Positions 33,406 to 43,622 of a stretch of 64,000 nucleotides of DNA are shown piece by piece. Both the position numbers and the translations under genes were made by a program. The stretch comes from Gigaspora margarita (lineage: Eukaryota > Glomeromycota > Glomeromycetes > Diversisporales > Gigasporaceae), in the NCBI GenBank assembly GCA_009809945.1, contig WTPW01001675.1, forward strand, positions 62,001 to 126,000, given 5' to 3'. How positions within the stretch are numbered: the first letter of the stretch is position 1; every line of letters begins with the position of its first letter. Below the pieces are notes generated by a model. The model made no database searches, was not told where the DNA came from, and worked only from the letters and a program-made list of their open reading frames with translations.

Positions 33406-33808
33406 GTATCTACTATTGCTTGTAATCTCCAATTAGATAAAAAAAGCTGATTTTGCCAAAGGAAACTGTGTGAATTGTGAACAACCAATTGTGTAATTAA
33501 TGAAAAGTGTTTAGATAAAAAACACTAAGCCAAAGCACATTAGTTTTCTATGATTGAAATTTTACTAATTCCCTAAAGTTTGAATGCAAGTTTTGTTCCT
33601 ATTAAATAAAATAAATCACTAGTTGTATGGTTTAAAAGTTAAAAGTTTATTTAAATATTTCTTATTCATTAATATTAGTTCTCTAGCTTTTACAACTGAA
33701 TAAAAAAATACTTTAAAAGTTCTTTTCAAGCTTTATTTTTATTATTTATTTTTTTTTTAATTCATTTTAAATTATTTTATTTTATTTTAAAGAGTATTGC
33801 TAATTTTA

Positions 33809-34096
33809 ACAGGCTGTGAAATTCACAACCCTGCATCTGACCAATCAAAATTGCAGAATCAGCACGATCTGAAATTTTCTTTGTATAACAAAAACAAAGT
33901 ATTTTTTATGAAAAAATCAAAATCACTTCTAACTTAAAATTTTGTCTATGAAACTACTTTTTTTATGCAAAAAAAAATTTCTTGCTAAATTTTACTATAA
34001 AGTTTGCTATTTATTATAGCTCTAACCCTAACTCTAATTTAAATAAAAAACTTTTTTGAAATTTTTTAAAATGGGGGTGTGAATTTCACAGCCTGT
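33809..34096. mobile_element. MITE with telomere-like segment
   Basis: The ends ACAGGCTGTGAAATTCACA and its mirror TGTGAATTTCACAGCCTGT are almost exact. Inside are CTCTAACCCTAACTCTAA and a CTGACCAATCAAAATTG segment related to the MITE at 39208-39497. It is inserted in the right arm of the giant inverted repeat. Confidence 0.75.
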
Positions 34097-34170
34097 GAAT
34101 CAAAGTAATTTTCTATTTTAAATTATTATTTTATTTATATTATAATTATTATATAAACCTAATACTATAT

Positions 34171-34912
34171 GGGAGCATTCATCGCACAAATCCAAGGAAC
34201 CAGAGAAATGGAAACCCATTTGGCAAGTCCTGAGTAAGAAGGTAGCAAAGATCTTTGATGGTGCTACCAAAGCTGGAATACCAAAAACTGGAGCTAGAGA
34301 ATCAGACGATCAGACTCTCGAGGAAGGGGTCCACCAATCTGACCATCAGAGTCACACTAGAGAAAAGGACCTATGTTCTAGCAGTAGGTACCAAGGTGAG
34401 AAAGCTATATCAACCCTTCTAGGCTAACTGGTTTGGAAGTTTGTAAATTCGGTATAAGGACCGGTAGAATGGTAAGGTGGGTGCTAGAATTGGAGCAAAC
34501 TTTACAAGGGCAGAAAGTAGGTATTGGTAAGAGGACAGAGATAACCTTGTCTTGAAAGTGTTGGTCTCAGCTATAGCAATAATTACTGAAATGTAGGTAA
34601 TAGCTGTGTGGGATAGGGAATCTCTACCAAGTTTCTTGCAAGGATAAACTAGTCCTAAGTGATATGGGAAATGATCCAGATAACCAGTGAAATTAGTTGA
34701 AATTGGTCAAGTAGCAAAAGATCAGAGGGTTTAAATAGGCAATTTCCGTAGTTGGATTGCAAGCATGGCATCTAGTGTAGAACCTTTGGGCAGACACTTA
34801 AATTAGATACCAAAAGTGTATGTGTGGCTAGTTGACTTTTATCCATGTATAATTTCCAATGTGTAAACTGAATAAACCTAGGCCCAGAGCAGGCACTTTG
34901 AAATCAAAAAAA
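34171..34912 (+). mobile_element. 5'-truncated copy of the tRNA-headed retroposon
   Basis: Same body as 30345-31272 but in plus orientation and lacking the tRNA-like head. It begins GGGAGCATTCATCGCACAAAT and ends in poly-A at 34905-34912. An 18-bp duplication ATAAACCTAATACTATAT flanks it (34153-34170, 34913-34930). The short frame reads KEPEKWKPIWQVLSKKVA, parallel to the other copy. 5' truncation with a full tail is the hallmark of target-primed reverse transcription. Confidence 0.85.
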
Positions 34913-35835
34913 ATAAACCTAATACTATATTAATCCTAACTCTAACTCTAAACTGTGCAAGTATCTTATATACTAATTCTACCTCTTATACCAATTCTGC
35001 ATTTCTGACTAATAAACAAAAATCCCAAGAACACTATTTTGAACAAATGGCAACTCTAACAGCATGTACCCTACAACTTTCAGGAAAGTTCAAAGTACTA
35101 AAAAAAAGGGAAAAAGTATTAGTATTCACAACTAACAATGAACAAATGAAATCATACTTTCTCTAACATTGCCCCAAAATCAAAAATACATAGATCTAGA
35201 AAAGCATGCTTCTACTAATAAAGTTGAAAAACCAGAAATAAGACCAATATAGTGCACACTATACTAAACTATACTAAAAGCAATTATACAGCAAAAATGA
35301 ATCTACTACCAGAAAACAACAGATGAAAGTTCTAATAACAGTGTCTCCCTCCAACAACAATATTACAGTACCAATAGCGACTCCAATGGCAGCTCCAATA
35401 GAGTTTCCAATGGCATCTCTAGTGATTACTCCAAATAGCAATTCTAGAAACTACAATAAAAAGAAAAAAAACCTATATTAAAAAAAATAACTTATTTTTT
35501 TATAGCACCAATATTGACTCCAATGGCGTCTTTAGCAACTACTCCAAATGGCAATTCTAGAAACTACAATATAAAAAAAAGTTAAAAAATGAACTATTTT
35601 AGATCTGATTGTAATACAAAATTGATCATTCAGGATTAGGTCAGAGAGTCAGGGTCCATACAACCCAGAAAATCTCACCTATATCCTGTATCTATCCTTT
35701 CATTTCATGATTGATATAGTATAGAATGGCCATTCTTTTTTTAAAATTTTTTTTTAAAAACACATTAGTGAAGTAGAAACACTATGCATGGCTTAGAGGC
35801 CAGTGCCTCTCTCTTTTTAAAAACAGTTGGGTGTT

Positions 35836-36146
35836 TTTTTTAATATGAACTGCAAGCATCTGCCTTCCTGTTGGTGCAGTTCAGAAAAGATACACAGCCA
35901 AATGATGCATTTTTTTTTTAGAAAGATTAATTAAGCAATCAATTTAAATTACAAATCATATAATATTTCTAAATTCATTATACAGTAATAATTAATCCAA
36001 AATAATAAAATAATTTAAATTGATCATTGTCTAATATACTCTTGAGTTCAGAATTGATATGATCAAATTATTTATTAATGTTTAAAAAACAAATTTGTAC
36101 TAATACCATTTCAATAAAATCATGCAAAATTTTTTATTAAGGCCAT
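35836..36146. other. Spacer with small hairpins
   Basis: A hairpin GAACTGCAAGC...GGTGCAGTTC lies near 35848-35885. The remainder is A/T-rich and without a gene. Confidence 0.4.
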
Positions 36147-36295
36147 GTCATTAATCACCTGATTATTTTTTATTAGAGGCCTACCCCCTCCCCTTCTTAA
36201 TATAGATTTGGTCAAGTTTCTATATATAATTTCACCATTTTTTACCCCCTCTCCCCCTAAAAAATCACCTGATTTTTTTTACTCCCCTTACTGCA
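36147..36295. repeat. Dispersed repeat with C-rich tracts, copy 2
   Basis: Same order of motifs as 13885-14040: CATTAATCACCTGATT, CCCCCTCCCCTTCTTAAT, TTTTTTACCCCCTC, ACTCCCCT. It is non-coding. Confidence 0.7.
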
Positions 36296-36794
36296 TCAAC
36301 AACTATATTAGCAAATTTTTAATAGTATTCAACTGCTTTATTATTTTTATGTCAAAACCAAACTTTACTCATTCCAATAACACTATTCAAATCAACTGAT
36401 CTCACAATATTCAAATGTTTTCTAATAATTTATTGTTATTTTAATTTTATAACATTTCCTAATTCAGACTATTCATATAACAGTCAAAGCCTTCTTTTCA
36501 TCTTTCTTAATACTGAAAGTTTTAAATATCAATTTTAATGCTTTGAACTTTATTAAATAATATGCTTATATAGATACATATAACAAAGAATTTCACTAAC
36601 ATCTAAAAAATAAAATATTAGAAAATTCTTACATAAATTACAATTGATAATAACAGATAAATGTCATAATTAATTATGAGAAAGTTGTAAATGTGTAGAA
36701 AAGTCCATAGTATTTCTAATGTCAATTTTTTAATATCTTATTAGTTATAGATTTACAGATTACAGATAATGATATATTTTTGATCCACGTTTTA

Positions 36795-37920
36795 TTTAAT
36801 AACATTTTTTGTACTCAGAATATAATACTTTTTTAATATAACACCTATTAAAAAATGTTCTTCCACCACCTTCAGATCTTTTCTGAAATTAAACAAGCTA
36901 ATCAGAATATCTGTTATGTCTTTGAGATTTTGATAAATTATGTGATTATAAACAAACCAATAATAATGAAGATCATATAATGTTTCATTGCGCTTTAGCT
37001 TCGAAAGGAATATTAAATGAACTTCTAACACAAATGGCCTTATTTGTTTATCTATACTTACATCAATAAAAAGAACCAACTATCTTTCTACTCATATTTA
37101 AAAATTTCCAGAGCTAATCTCTATAGGACCTGCAAATTTATTAACCAATGTAAGAAAGAGCTTGGTATTGTTATGCCGAGTTTAACTTGGATAGTTGACA
37201 TTAGAGGAGTAACATGAATTGGCAATAAATTATAGCATTCGGATATTCATGAATTATTAGGCATTAATTATGAAAATGTGAGTATATGTGACCTTTATTT
37301 ATGGAGGAATTTAAGAGAGTGAATATTACTCTCAACTAAGGAGGAAGACATACTCTTATATACATTCTAATTTTAAAGATTGTTGACACAGAGATCTCAA
37401 TGCTTATGCTATAGATTCTACATTTGCTTAAGCCGCAATTATTACAAATTTATGCAATTGTATATATGTGCTATTTGGAATGTAAAATGCTCTTACATAA
37501 ATTAAGCCACCCAGAATGCATAATAATGCCTTGGAAGGAAAGTGAAAACTTAAAGAATTAGACAAATATGAAAGTGAGAGGACACAAAAAAATTAATCAT
37601 TGCAATAATTAATATATTCATTAAAAATAACTTTTTGAGGCCATTTTGCTCGTACTTTTCTGTAAGTTAGCTAACGATTTGGTTAAGTACATGTCCATAA
37701 ATGAACTTGATTGAAATTTTCTTGCAATATATAAAGAATTGAATAGTTGCAATAGTAGCAATGCATCTAGGCATTTGTGTTCTTAATTCTCTGCACAACC
37801 TTTTATACAACCTCTCTTCATTTATCAGGTTTGTAAAAAATAGACAAACAATTAGATGATCTACACAATGGGTTACATAATTGAATTAATTTGTGTATAG
37901 CAGATAGTTAAAAAGTATAT
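36795..37920. repeat. Diverged dispersed repeat with coding-like remnants, copy A
   Basis: The segment is paralleled by 40190-40690 (shared: CTCATATTTAAA...AGAGCTAATCTC, then GAACTTGATTGAAATTTT and AAGAATTGAATAGTTGCAATAG) and its start by 2868-3110. Plus-strand translation gives a gene-like stretch NNEDHIMFHCALASKGILNE and, further on, CKKELGIVMPSLTWIVDIRG, broken by stops. It may be the eroded 3' end of a LINE or another transposon ORF. The family is not identified. Confidence 0.45.
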
Positions 37921-37939
37921 ATATATGTAGTACCTTTAT

Positions 37940-39115
37940 TTATAAGAAATATATGATTTGATCTACTGTATTTAAAAGATCTTGCCAGTGATTAATCGAT
38001 AACTTTACACCAGAGGATTTTAACTGAATATTAGAAAGTAATAAAAATGTGTATTAGTAATATTCCATTTATATAAATATAATCACATATGTTATAAGCA
38101 GGCATAAAACAAATTAACATAAAGTATAAATATCTCTATATATAGTAATTGTGTTTGCACTATTGAAATTGTGGGGTCTAAATTTTCATAGGAGAGATAT
38201 TAAATTAGAATAATTAAATTAAAAATATATAATATTTCTACTACTAATGCAAATAGTGTTTATATTACCACAAGAGGGAGATATTTAAATTTCTATGAAT
38301 GGAAGAAATAAAAGCTCTGCATGTATGATATACTATCACAAGTAAAAATATTTAAAAAAATAAAAATTAAAGCATATAATATCTCTACTACTAATGTGGA
38401 TAGCATTTATATCACTGCAAGGGGGAGACATTTAAATTTCCATGAATGGAAGAGATAAAAGCTCTGCATGTATGATATACTATCGCAAGTAGAAATATTT
38501 AAAAAAATAAAAATCAAAACATATAATATTTCTACTACTAATGCAGATAGCATTTAAATCACTGCAAGGGGGAGACATTTGAATTTCTATAAATAGAAAA
38601 GATAAAAGCTCTGCATGTATGATATACTATTGCAAGTAGAAATATTTTAAAAAATAAAAATTAAAACATATAATATTTCTACTACTAATGCAAATAGTGT
38701 TTATATCACTGCAAGGGGAGACATTTAAATTTCTATGAATGGAAGAGATAAAAGCTCTGCATGTATGATATACTATCACAAGTAGAAATATTTAAAAAAA
38801 TAAAAAGTAATAAATATAATATTTCTACTACTAATGCAGATAGTGTTTATATCACTGCAAAGAGGAGACATTTAAATTTCTATAAATAGAAGAGATAAAA
38901 GCTCTGCATGTATGATATACTATCGCAAGTAGAAATATTAGAAGAATAAAAATTTAAAGAAGGGGGAGGGTTTACTAAAATTGAAAAAATAAGCTATACA
39001 CGTGAGATATACAAACTCAAACCAAATACATACTCATCATTACTGCATTATATAACAAACATATATATATATATTAGAATAACTTTTCTTTGCTTCAAAT
39101 AATATTACAGACAGA
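37940..39115. repeat. Duplicated block, copy 1 (paralogue at 52415-53230)
   Basis: Shared landmarks in the same order: ATATATGATTTGATCTACT, CTTGCCAGYGATTAAT, ATTAGAAAGTAATAAAAA, TATTAGTAATATT, the 147-bp unit, then AACTTWTCTTTGCTTC. This copy holds five tandem 147-bp units and the other holds one. Confidence 0.7.
38220..38945. repeat. 147-bp tandem array, five units
   Basis: The anchor AAAGCTCTGCATGTATGATA falls at 38311, 38458, 38605, 38751 and 38898, so the unit is 146-147 bp. Each unit also carries ATATTTCTACTACTAATGC, CACTGCAAGGGGGAGACATT and ATCGCAAGTAGAAATATTT. Units are about 90-95% alike by eye. There is no open frame. A single unit sits at 52950-53095 and an inverted degenerate array at 59195-59870. 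Confidence 0.9.
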
Positions 39116-39207
39116 ATCTGTTTCATGTTGTGAATCAGTGCTGGGTTGAGTTGCATAGCAGGCTTATATGAGTGATCAAACCATATATCGAATTATAAGA
39201 CTAGAAA

Positions 39208-39497
39208 TACCAGTCTAAAAAATTTCGCACATTATGTGGTCCCATTAAAAAAAATTTTGCTAGAAAAAAACATTTCGCTATTAGGTTAGGGTTAGGGTGT
39301 TGCTAATAGGTTGGGGTTAGAAGGTATTTTATACCAAAATTTTGCAAGGAAAACTTTTAATTAGTACGCAGAAGGCAGTTTCATAGGCGAAATTTCGTAT
39401 TATGAATGATTTTTCATTTATTTTTGTTTCTTGAACTTTTTCACATTACACCTGATCTCGAAATATGATTGGCTAGTGAAATTTTTTAGACTGGTAT
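39208..39497. mobile_element. MITE with telomere-like segment
   Basis: ATACCAGTCTAAAAAATTTC and its mirror GAAATTTTTTAGACTGGTAT enclose 290 bp. Inside are TTAGGTTAGGGTTAGGGT and TTGGGGTTAGAAGG. The ACACCTGATCTCGAAATATG / ATTGGC segment recurs, eroded, near 55845 and 58455. It is related to 33809-34096. Confidence 0.75.
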
Positions 39498-40189
39498 TTT
39501 AAATACTGTTATATCGAATGATGTAATCGCAAGATCAAATGTGTAACAAGTTATAACTAATTGATTAATATCGAAACATATTAAATATGTTCTAATGTTA
39601 GAGTTAGCTTAGGAAAAATCAGGATTAAACAAAAAATTAAACCAAACTTATGAAAAGCACCAAGAGCAATTTATATACAAAATTTTAACATAGAAAAAAT
39701 TTTTTTTGCTAGTCTTCATGTCATTGTACCAAAATTTTTATCTATTATAAATTTCAATCTCTTGAGTTCCTTGAAATATATGAATAGCAAATGAAGATCC
39801 TTATTCAAAAAATCAAAATAGTATTTTCCAAAGGGCTATAGGTGTCAAATTTGTAAATAAAATATTGAGGTGTGAATATGCCAATATACAATAAATAATT
39901 GATTTGAAGTTATAGGCATTTGTTTAATAACCAAAATCTGTTTGCGATATTTGGTTATCTTATATGAAGTAAATTATTTAGTGCATTAATGAATTAATAA
40001 TAAAATTTAGTAAAATATGCAATATTATACTTACAAATGTCTCTATGAATAATATTATTATTATACAATGATATTTCCTTAGCAATATACATTTATCTGT
40101 CTATTGCAACATTGTAAAGTTCACTCTTAGGTAACCTCTGCTATCCATATATTTTTAAATATATATTAACCTAATTGTTTCTTTACCTT
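39498..40189. other. AT-rich spacer
   Basis: No gene and no clear element ends. Composition is A/T-rich with very few CpG. Confidence 0.45.
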
Positions 40190-40690
40190 TTGTAATCAGA
40201 ATACAATAATTCTTTTTTAATATACTAATAAAAAATCATAATTGTGTTTATCTATACTTATATTGATAACAAAGACTGTTAATCACCTACTTTCCACTCA
40301 TATTTAAACCTCTAGAGCTAATCTCCATAGGGCCTGTAAATTATTATATTCCAGATAATTTACATATTCATCAATTATTATATTATTAATATGTGTCACT
40401 ACTTATTAAGATATTTAAGTTAGATAACAATCTTGGTCAACTACATACAGTTCCACAAACGAACTTGATTGAAATTTTTATTAATATATAAAGAATTGAA
40501 TAGTTGCAATAGTGGTAACGCATCTAGGTATTTGTGTCCTCAATTCTTTACATAACCTTTTACACAATCTCTCTTGAATGTGCTATAAAAAAAATAAACT
40601 ATAATGATTAGATGATCTATGCAATCTATTGCACAATTGAATTGTATACAGTAGCAGATAGTAAATTAAATATTAAAGTACATATGTATA
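40190..40690. repeat. Diverged dispersed repeat, copy B
   Basis: A shorter relative of 36795-37920, lacking the middle. Matching blocks include TTGTGTCCTCAATTCTTTAC (A copy TTGTGTTCTTAATTCTCTGC) and TTAGATGATCTAYRCAAT. Confidence 0.6.
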
Positions 40691-40691
40691 T

Positions 40692-41207
40692 TGTAAAGGG
40701 AGCCCAGTCGCTCACGTAAATTTTTTTTATTATTATCTATCTTTGTATTACTTCTATTTTTAGTTTCTCTTTCCCCTTTTTTTTTATAGAAAGATCAATG
40801 TAGTTAGTATAGACTTTATTAAAAAGTAAGTGAAAAGATATTCATTACAATAAATAGAACTTTCATACAAGTTCATTCATATTCATTCAATTTCGTACAA
40901 GTTTATTCAAATCAAATGAATTTCTGTTTCATATATAGAAAGCTTAGTAAATATAGTTAAGGATAGAAAACACATCCATTCTATACGCAGCATTGGTCTA
41001 TAATATAAAAGACTTACCCTTCACTTGAATAAAGTTCTAACTTAGTTGAGTTCTTAACTTCGAAGTTGTAGAGTAGAAATTGGCTCTCTATTAAGTTACT
41101 CTTTATCTATAAATCTCGTAACAAAAGTCACTATTTGTATTTTTTTGTTCCTGTGACTCTGTATCACTCATATTTTTTTTGTACCGAATAAAAGAGAGAA
41201 AGTGACA
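40692..41207. mobile_element. Possible solo LTR
   Basis: 516 bp starting TGTAAAGGGAGCCCAGTC and ending GAGAGAAAGTGACA (TGT...ACA). It has a TATA-like TATAATATAAAAG near 41005 and an AATAAA near 41188, in the order expected of an LTR promoter and polyadenylation site. CpG content is higher than both flanks. The flanking 5-mers (TATAT and ATCTA) do not match, so the call is tentative. It ends next to the Helitron 5' end. Confidence 0.35.
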
Positions 41208-41601
41208 ATCTATATATTAAATACTAATCTATATATTAAAATACTAAGTGTGTTATAGTAAATAATTCGATGATTGGCTAAAATAAAATTGATTGACAAG
41301 TAAAATATACATATCCGAGGGACCGATAAAGTCAGGTGCCTTTATATATTTTTTATTATTTAATTAAAATTAGGGTAAGGGTTAGTTAGAAGCTAGGGCT
41401 ATGATATCTTATAGCTAAAATAGCCCTCCTGACATTTTTTATTAATGCTCCAGGACAGGTTTAGATACTTGTCTCTTGTATTTTTGGTGTTTTTCACTTT
41501 TTTTTTGTTTTGTCTCATTGGGCTGATCCGTGATGATCAAATTTACAATTTGATTGGATGTCAGTCATGTGATAGCACCTGGCTTTAACGGATCTACATA
41601 A

Positions 41602-42429
41602 GGGACATAGAAAAATATTAATTTGATTTGGCAAAAATATCTATTGATATAGTCAAAAATATCGATTTATATTGATTTGCTCATAATTGACCAATAAAAA
41701 TTTAAGATTTTGTGTAATATTAAATAATATGATCAGTATCTAAGTTCATGTTTTTCGGAAAGTTAAGAGTAGAGTACATGCAGATCATTTTTCATATAAT
41801 CGCAATGGTCAATTTTTTTTATTTTTACTATTTTAAAAATTTTATTAAGTTAATTATTTTACTTCTAAATTAAAGGTTGTAGAATAGGCTTTTCTAATTC
41901 TATCAGTAGTGAAATTATTAAAATTGGTTAAATATTTAACAAGAAACATGTATTTAAAGATCGAGTATTATTTTTATCATATGATAATCATGTGTTATAG
42001 ACCAATTAAAACCAACGATTTTGTGTAACTATAGAAAATTTGAACCCACTACGAAAAACTTTACAATATATACAAGTCTATTTTTATTATATGTTTTAAT
42101 TATTAAAAATTTATACTATTATAAAAAGCATATTTTAATATATATATTATGAAATTTTAATAAAAATTGTATATAATTATAAAAAGTTTTACTATTGACA
42201 TCTTCACCCTTAATGGAAAATTTTGTTTGTTGATTGTCTACATTTCTGAAACCTGCTGGTAATTTAGGTTGGCCAAATTCATGTTGCCCGGCCCAAATTA
42301 TACTTTAATTTTGCCTGTAGTGATGAAGTTACACTGCATAAAAAATTGTAAAAATATCGATTTCTCTATGATTTGGACTAAAAATATCGATTTATATTGA
42401 TCTATATTAATCAATATTTTTCTATGTCC
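41602..42429. mobile_element. Foldback element in the Helitron 5' region
   Basis: GGACATAGAAAAATATTAAT and its mirror ATCAATATTTTTCTATGTCC bound 0.83 kb. Internal AAAAATATCGATTTATATTG occurs near both ends. The right part (42225-42345: GGTTGGCCAAAT, AATTTTGCCTG, TTACACTGCAT) recurs inverted at 48960-49100. No coding. Confidence 0.6.
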
Positions 42430-42928
42430 ATATCCGAGTTGTCTAAAACCACCACGTGTCATTTTGTATAACCAACTGGAGTTACCCAAAAAGCAAAAAA
42501 AAAGCGAGAACATAAATCTGTCTTTTATCTATAAATTTGTTTTCTGACTCTAATCCTAAACAAGCTCTAACCCTAATTTTAATTAAAATTTCAAAAAGTC
42601 ACATAGATACATGGCTTTAGTCATCTCCTATATCTGATACTGTATGCATATATATGATTTTTCAAAAACCAGCTGATTATTTTGAATTTTGCTTATAATA
42701 ATTTACTAATTAGAACTGCTTTTAGTATCTATAGCTTATTTAAAACCTATATTTTTAGATTAATTAATACCCGGGTATATTATACTTTGCAACTTTATGC
42801 ATAATGTGAAATGTGAAGTTTATATCACTTTGCATTTATACAGATTAGATCTTTGAAAAAACTACATATGATTACAGCTATTCTCATATATTTTGTGCAC
42901 TGGTAAAAAAAAAATTGAATAAATCTAA

Positions 42929-43145
42929 TTCGCTAAGTTTTTGATTTGGCAGTGATAAACTTTGATTTGAGTATGTTTGGTGATAAAAAAATTGAACAAA
43001 TTATTATTTGGCCAATTCACTAAGTTTTTGATTCAGCAGTAATAAACTTTTGATTTGGGCATACTTAGTAATAAAAAAATTGAGCAGATTTTTATTTGGC
43101 TGATTCACTAAGTTTTTGATAAACTTTTGATATGTGCATGCTTAG
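42929..43145. repeat. 87-bp tandem repeat, 2.5 units
   Basis: The unit starts ATTCACTAAGTTTTTGATT and carries TAATAAACTTTTGATTTGGG, then GATAAAAAAATTGA and ATTTGGC. Starts are at about 42929, 43016 and 43103. Confidence 0.8.
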
Positions 43146-43622
43146 AAACGTAGAGATCATGTAATATATATATTTTTTGCGTTATATTCTGAATGTTACT
43201 ACAATGTCGACACACCCAAATTAAGACTTCTCTTGAATGTCTGTCCAATATATTTAGATGATTGTTCTTGTCAATCAACAAATCTTAACAAGACAAAATT
43301 ATAGTAAAAATCTATAAAAGTAGTTAATTTATTTAAAATTTTTACATAGTGAAATATATTCAGGTGAATTTTGCTAGCAATTCTAAATAAATTCAATAAA
43401 ATTTTTTATAAAAACAATATTGTTATATTATGATTTGTGTATGTCTTTTTCTGAAATAAAATTATGTACCATTTTTATACATTATAGCAAATGCATCATG
43501 TTAAATATGTCATATAACTCCTCGCTATTATATATTTATTATTCTTAATGTAAATCGATTACAAAAATCCTATCATTAGTAAATCATTAGTAAAATAAAA
43601 AAACCAAATTTTTTAAAAAAAA

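Larger units (their letters stand above)
30120..35835. repeat. Giant inverted repeat (foldback) of about 5.7 kb
   Basis: Left arm about 30265-33060 and right arm about 33570-35705 are inverted copies. Examples: AACAAAACTTGCATTCAAAC at 33030 mirrored at 33580; AGAAATAAGACCAATATAG at 35237 mirrored near 32446; GATACAGGATGTAGGTGAG at 30271 mirrored near 35680. Weaker pairing may extend to 30120 and 35835. The arms have diverged and collected different insertions: 30345-31272 and 31588-32322 on the left, 33809-34096 and 34171-34912 on the right, 33125-33405 in the centre. No transposase is seen. It may be a very large foldback transposon or a host inverted duplication. Confidence 0.8.

Noticed and set aside
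36208..36399. 63-codon plus-strand frame
   Set aside because: It overlaps the C-rich dispersed repeat; composition is low-complexity.
38220..38945. Regularly spaced repeats resembling a CRISPR array
   Set aside because: The whole 147-bp unit is conserved, with no unique spacers, and the organism is a eukaryote.
41209..41227. Alternative 5' end of the large Helitron
   Set aside because: TCTATATATTAAA occurs twice in tandem. I kept the second copy (41228) because it continues into element-like sequence, but the first cannot be excluded.
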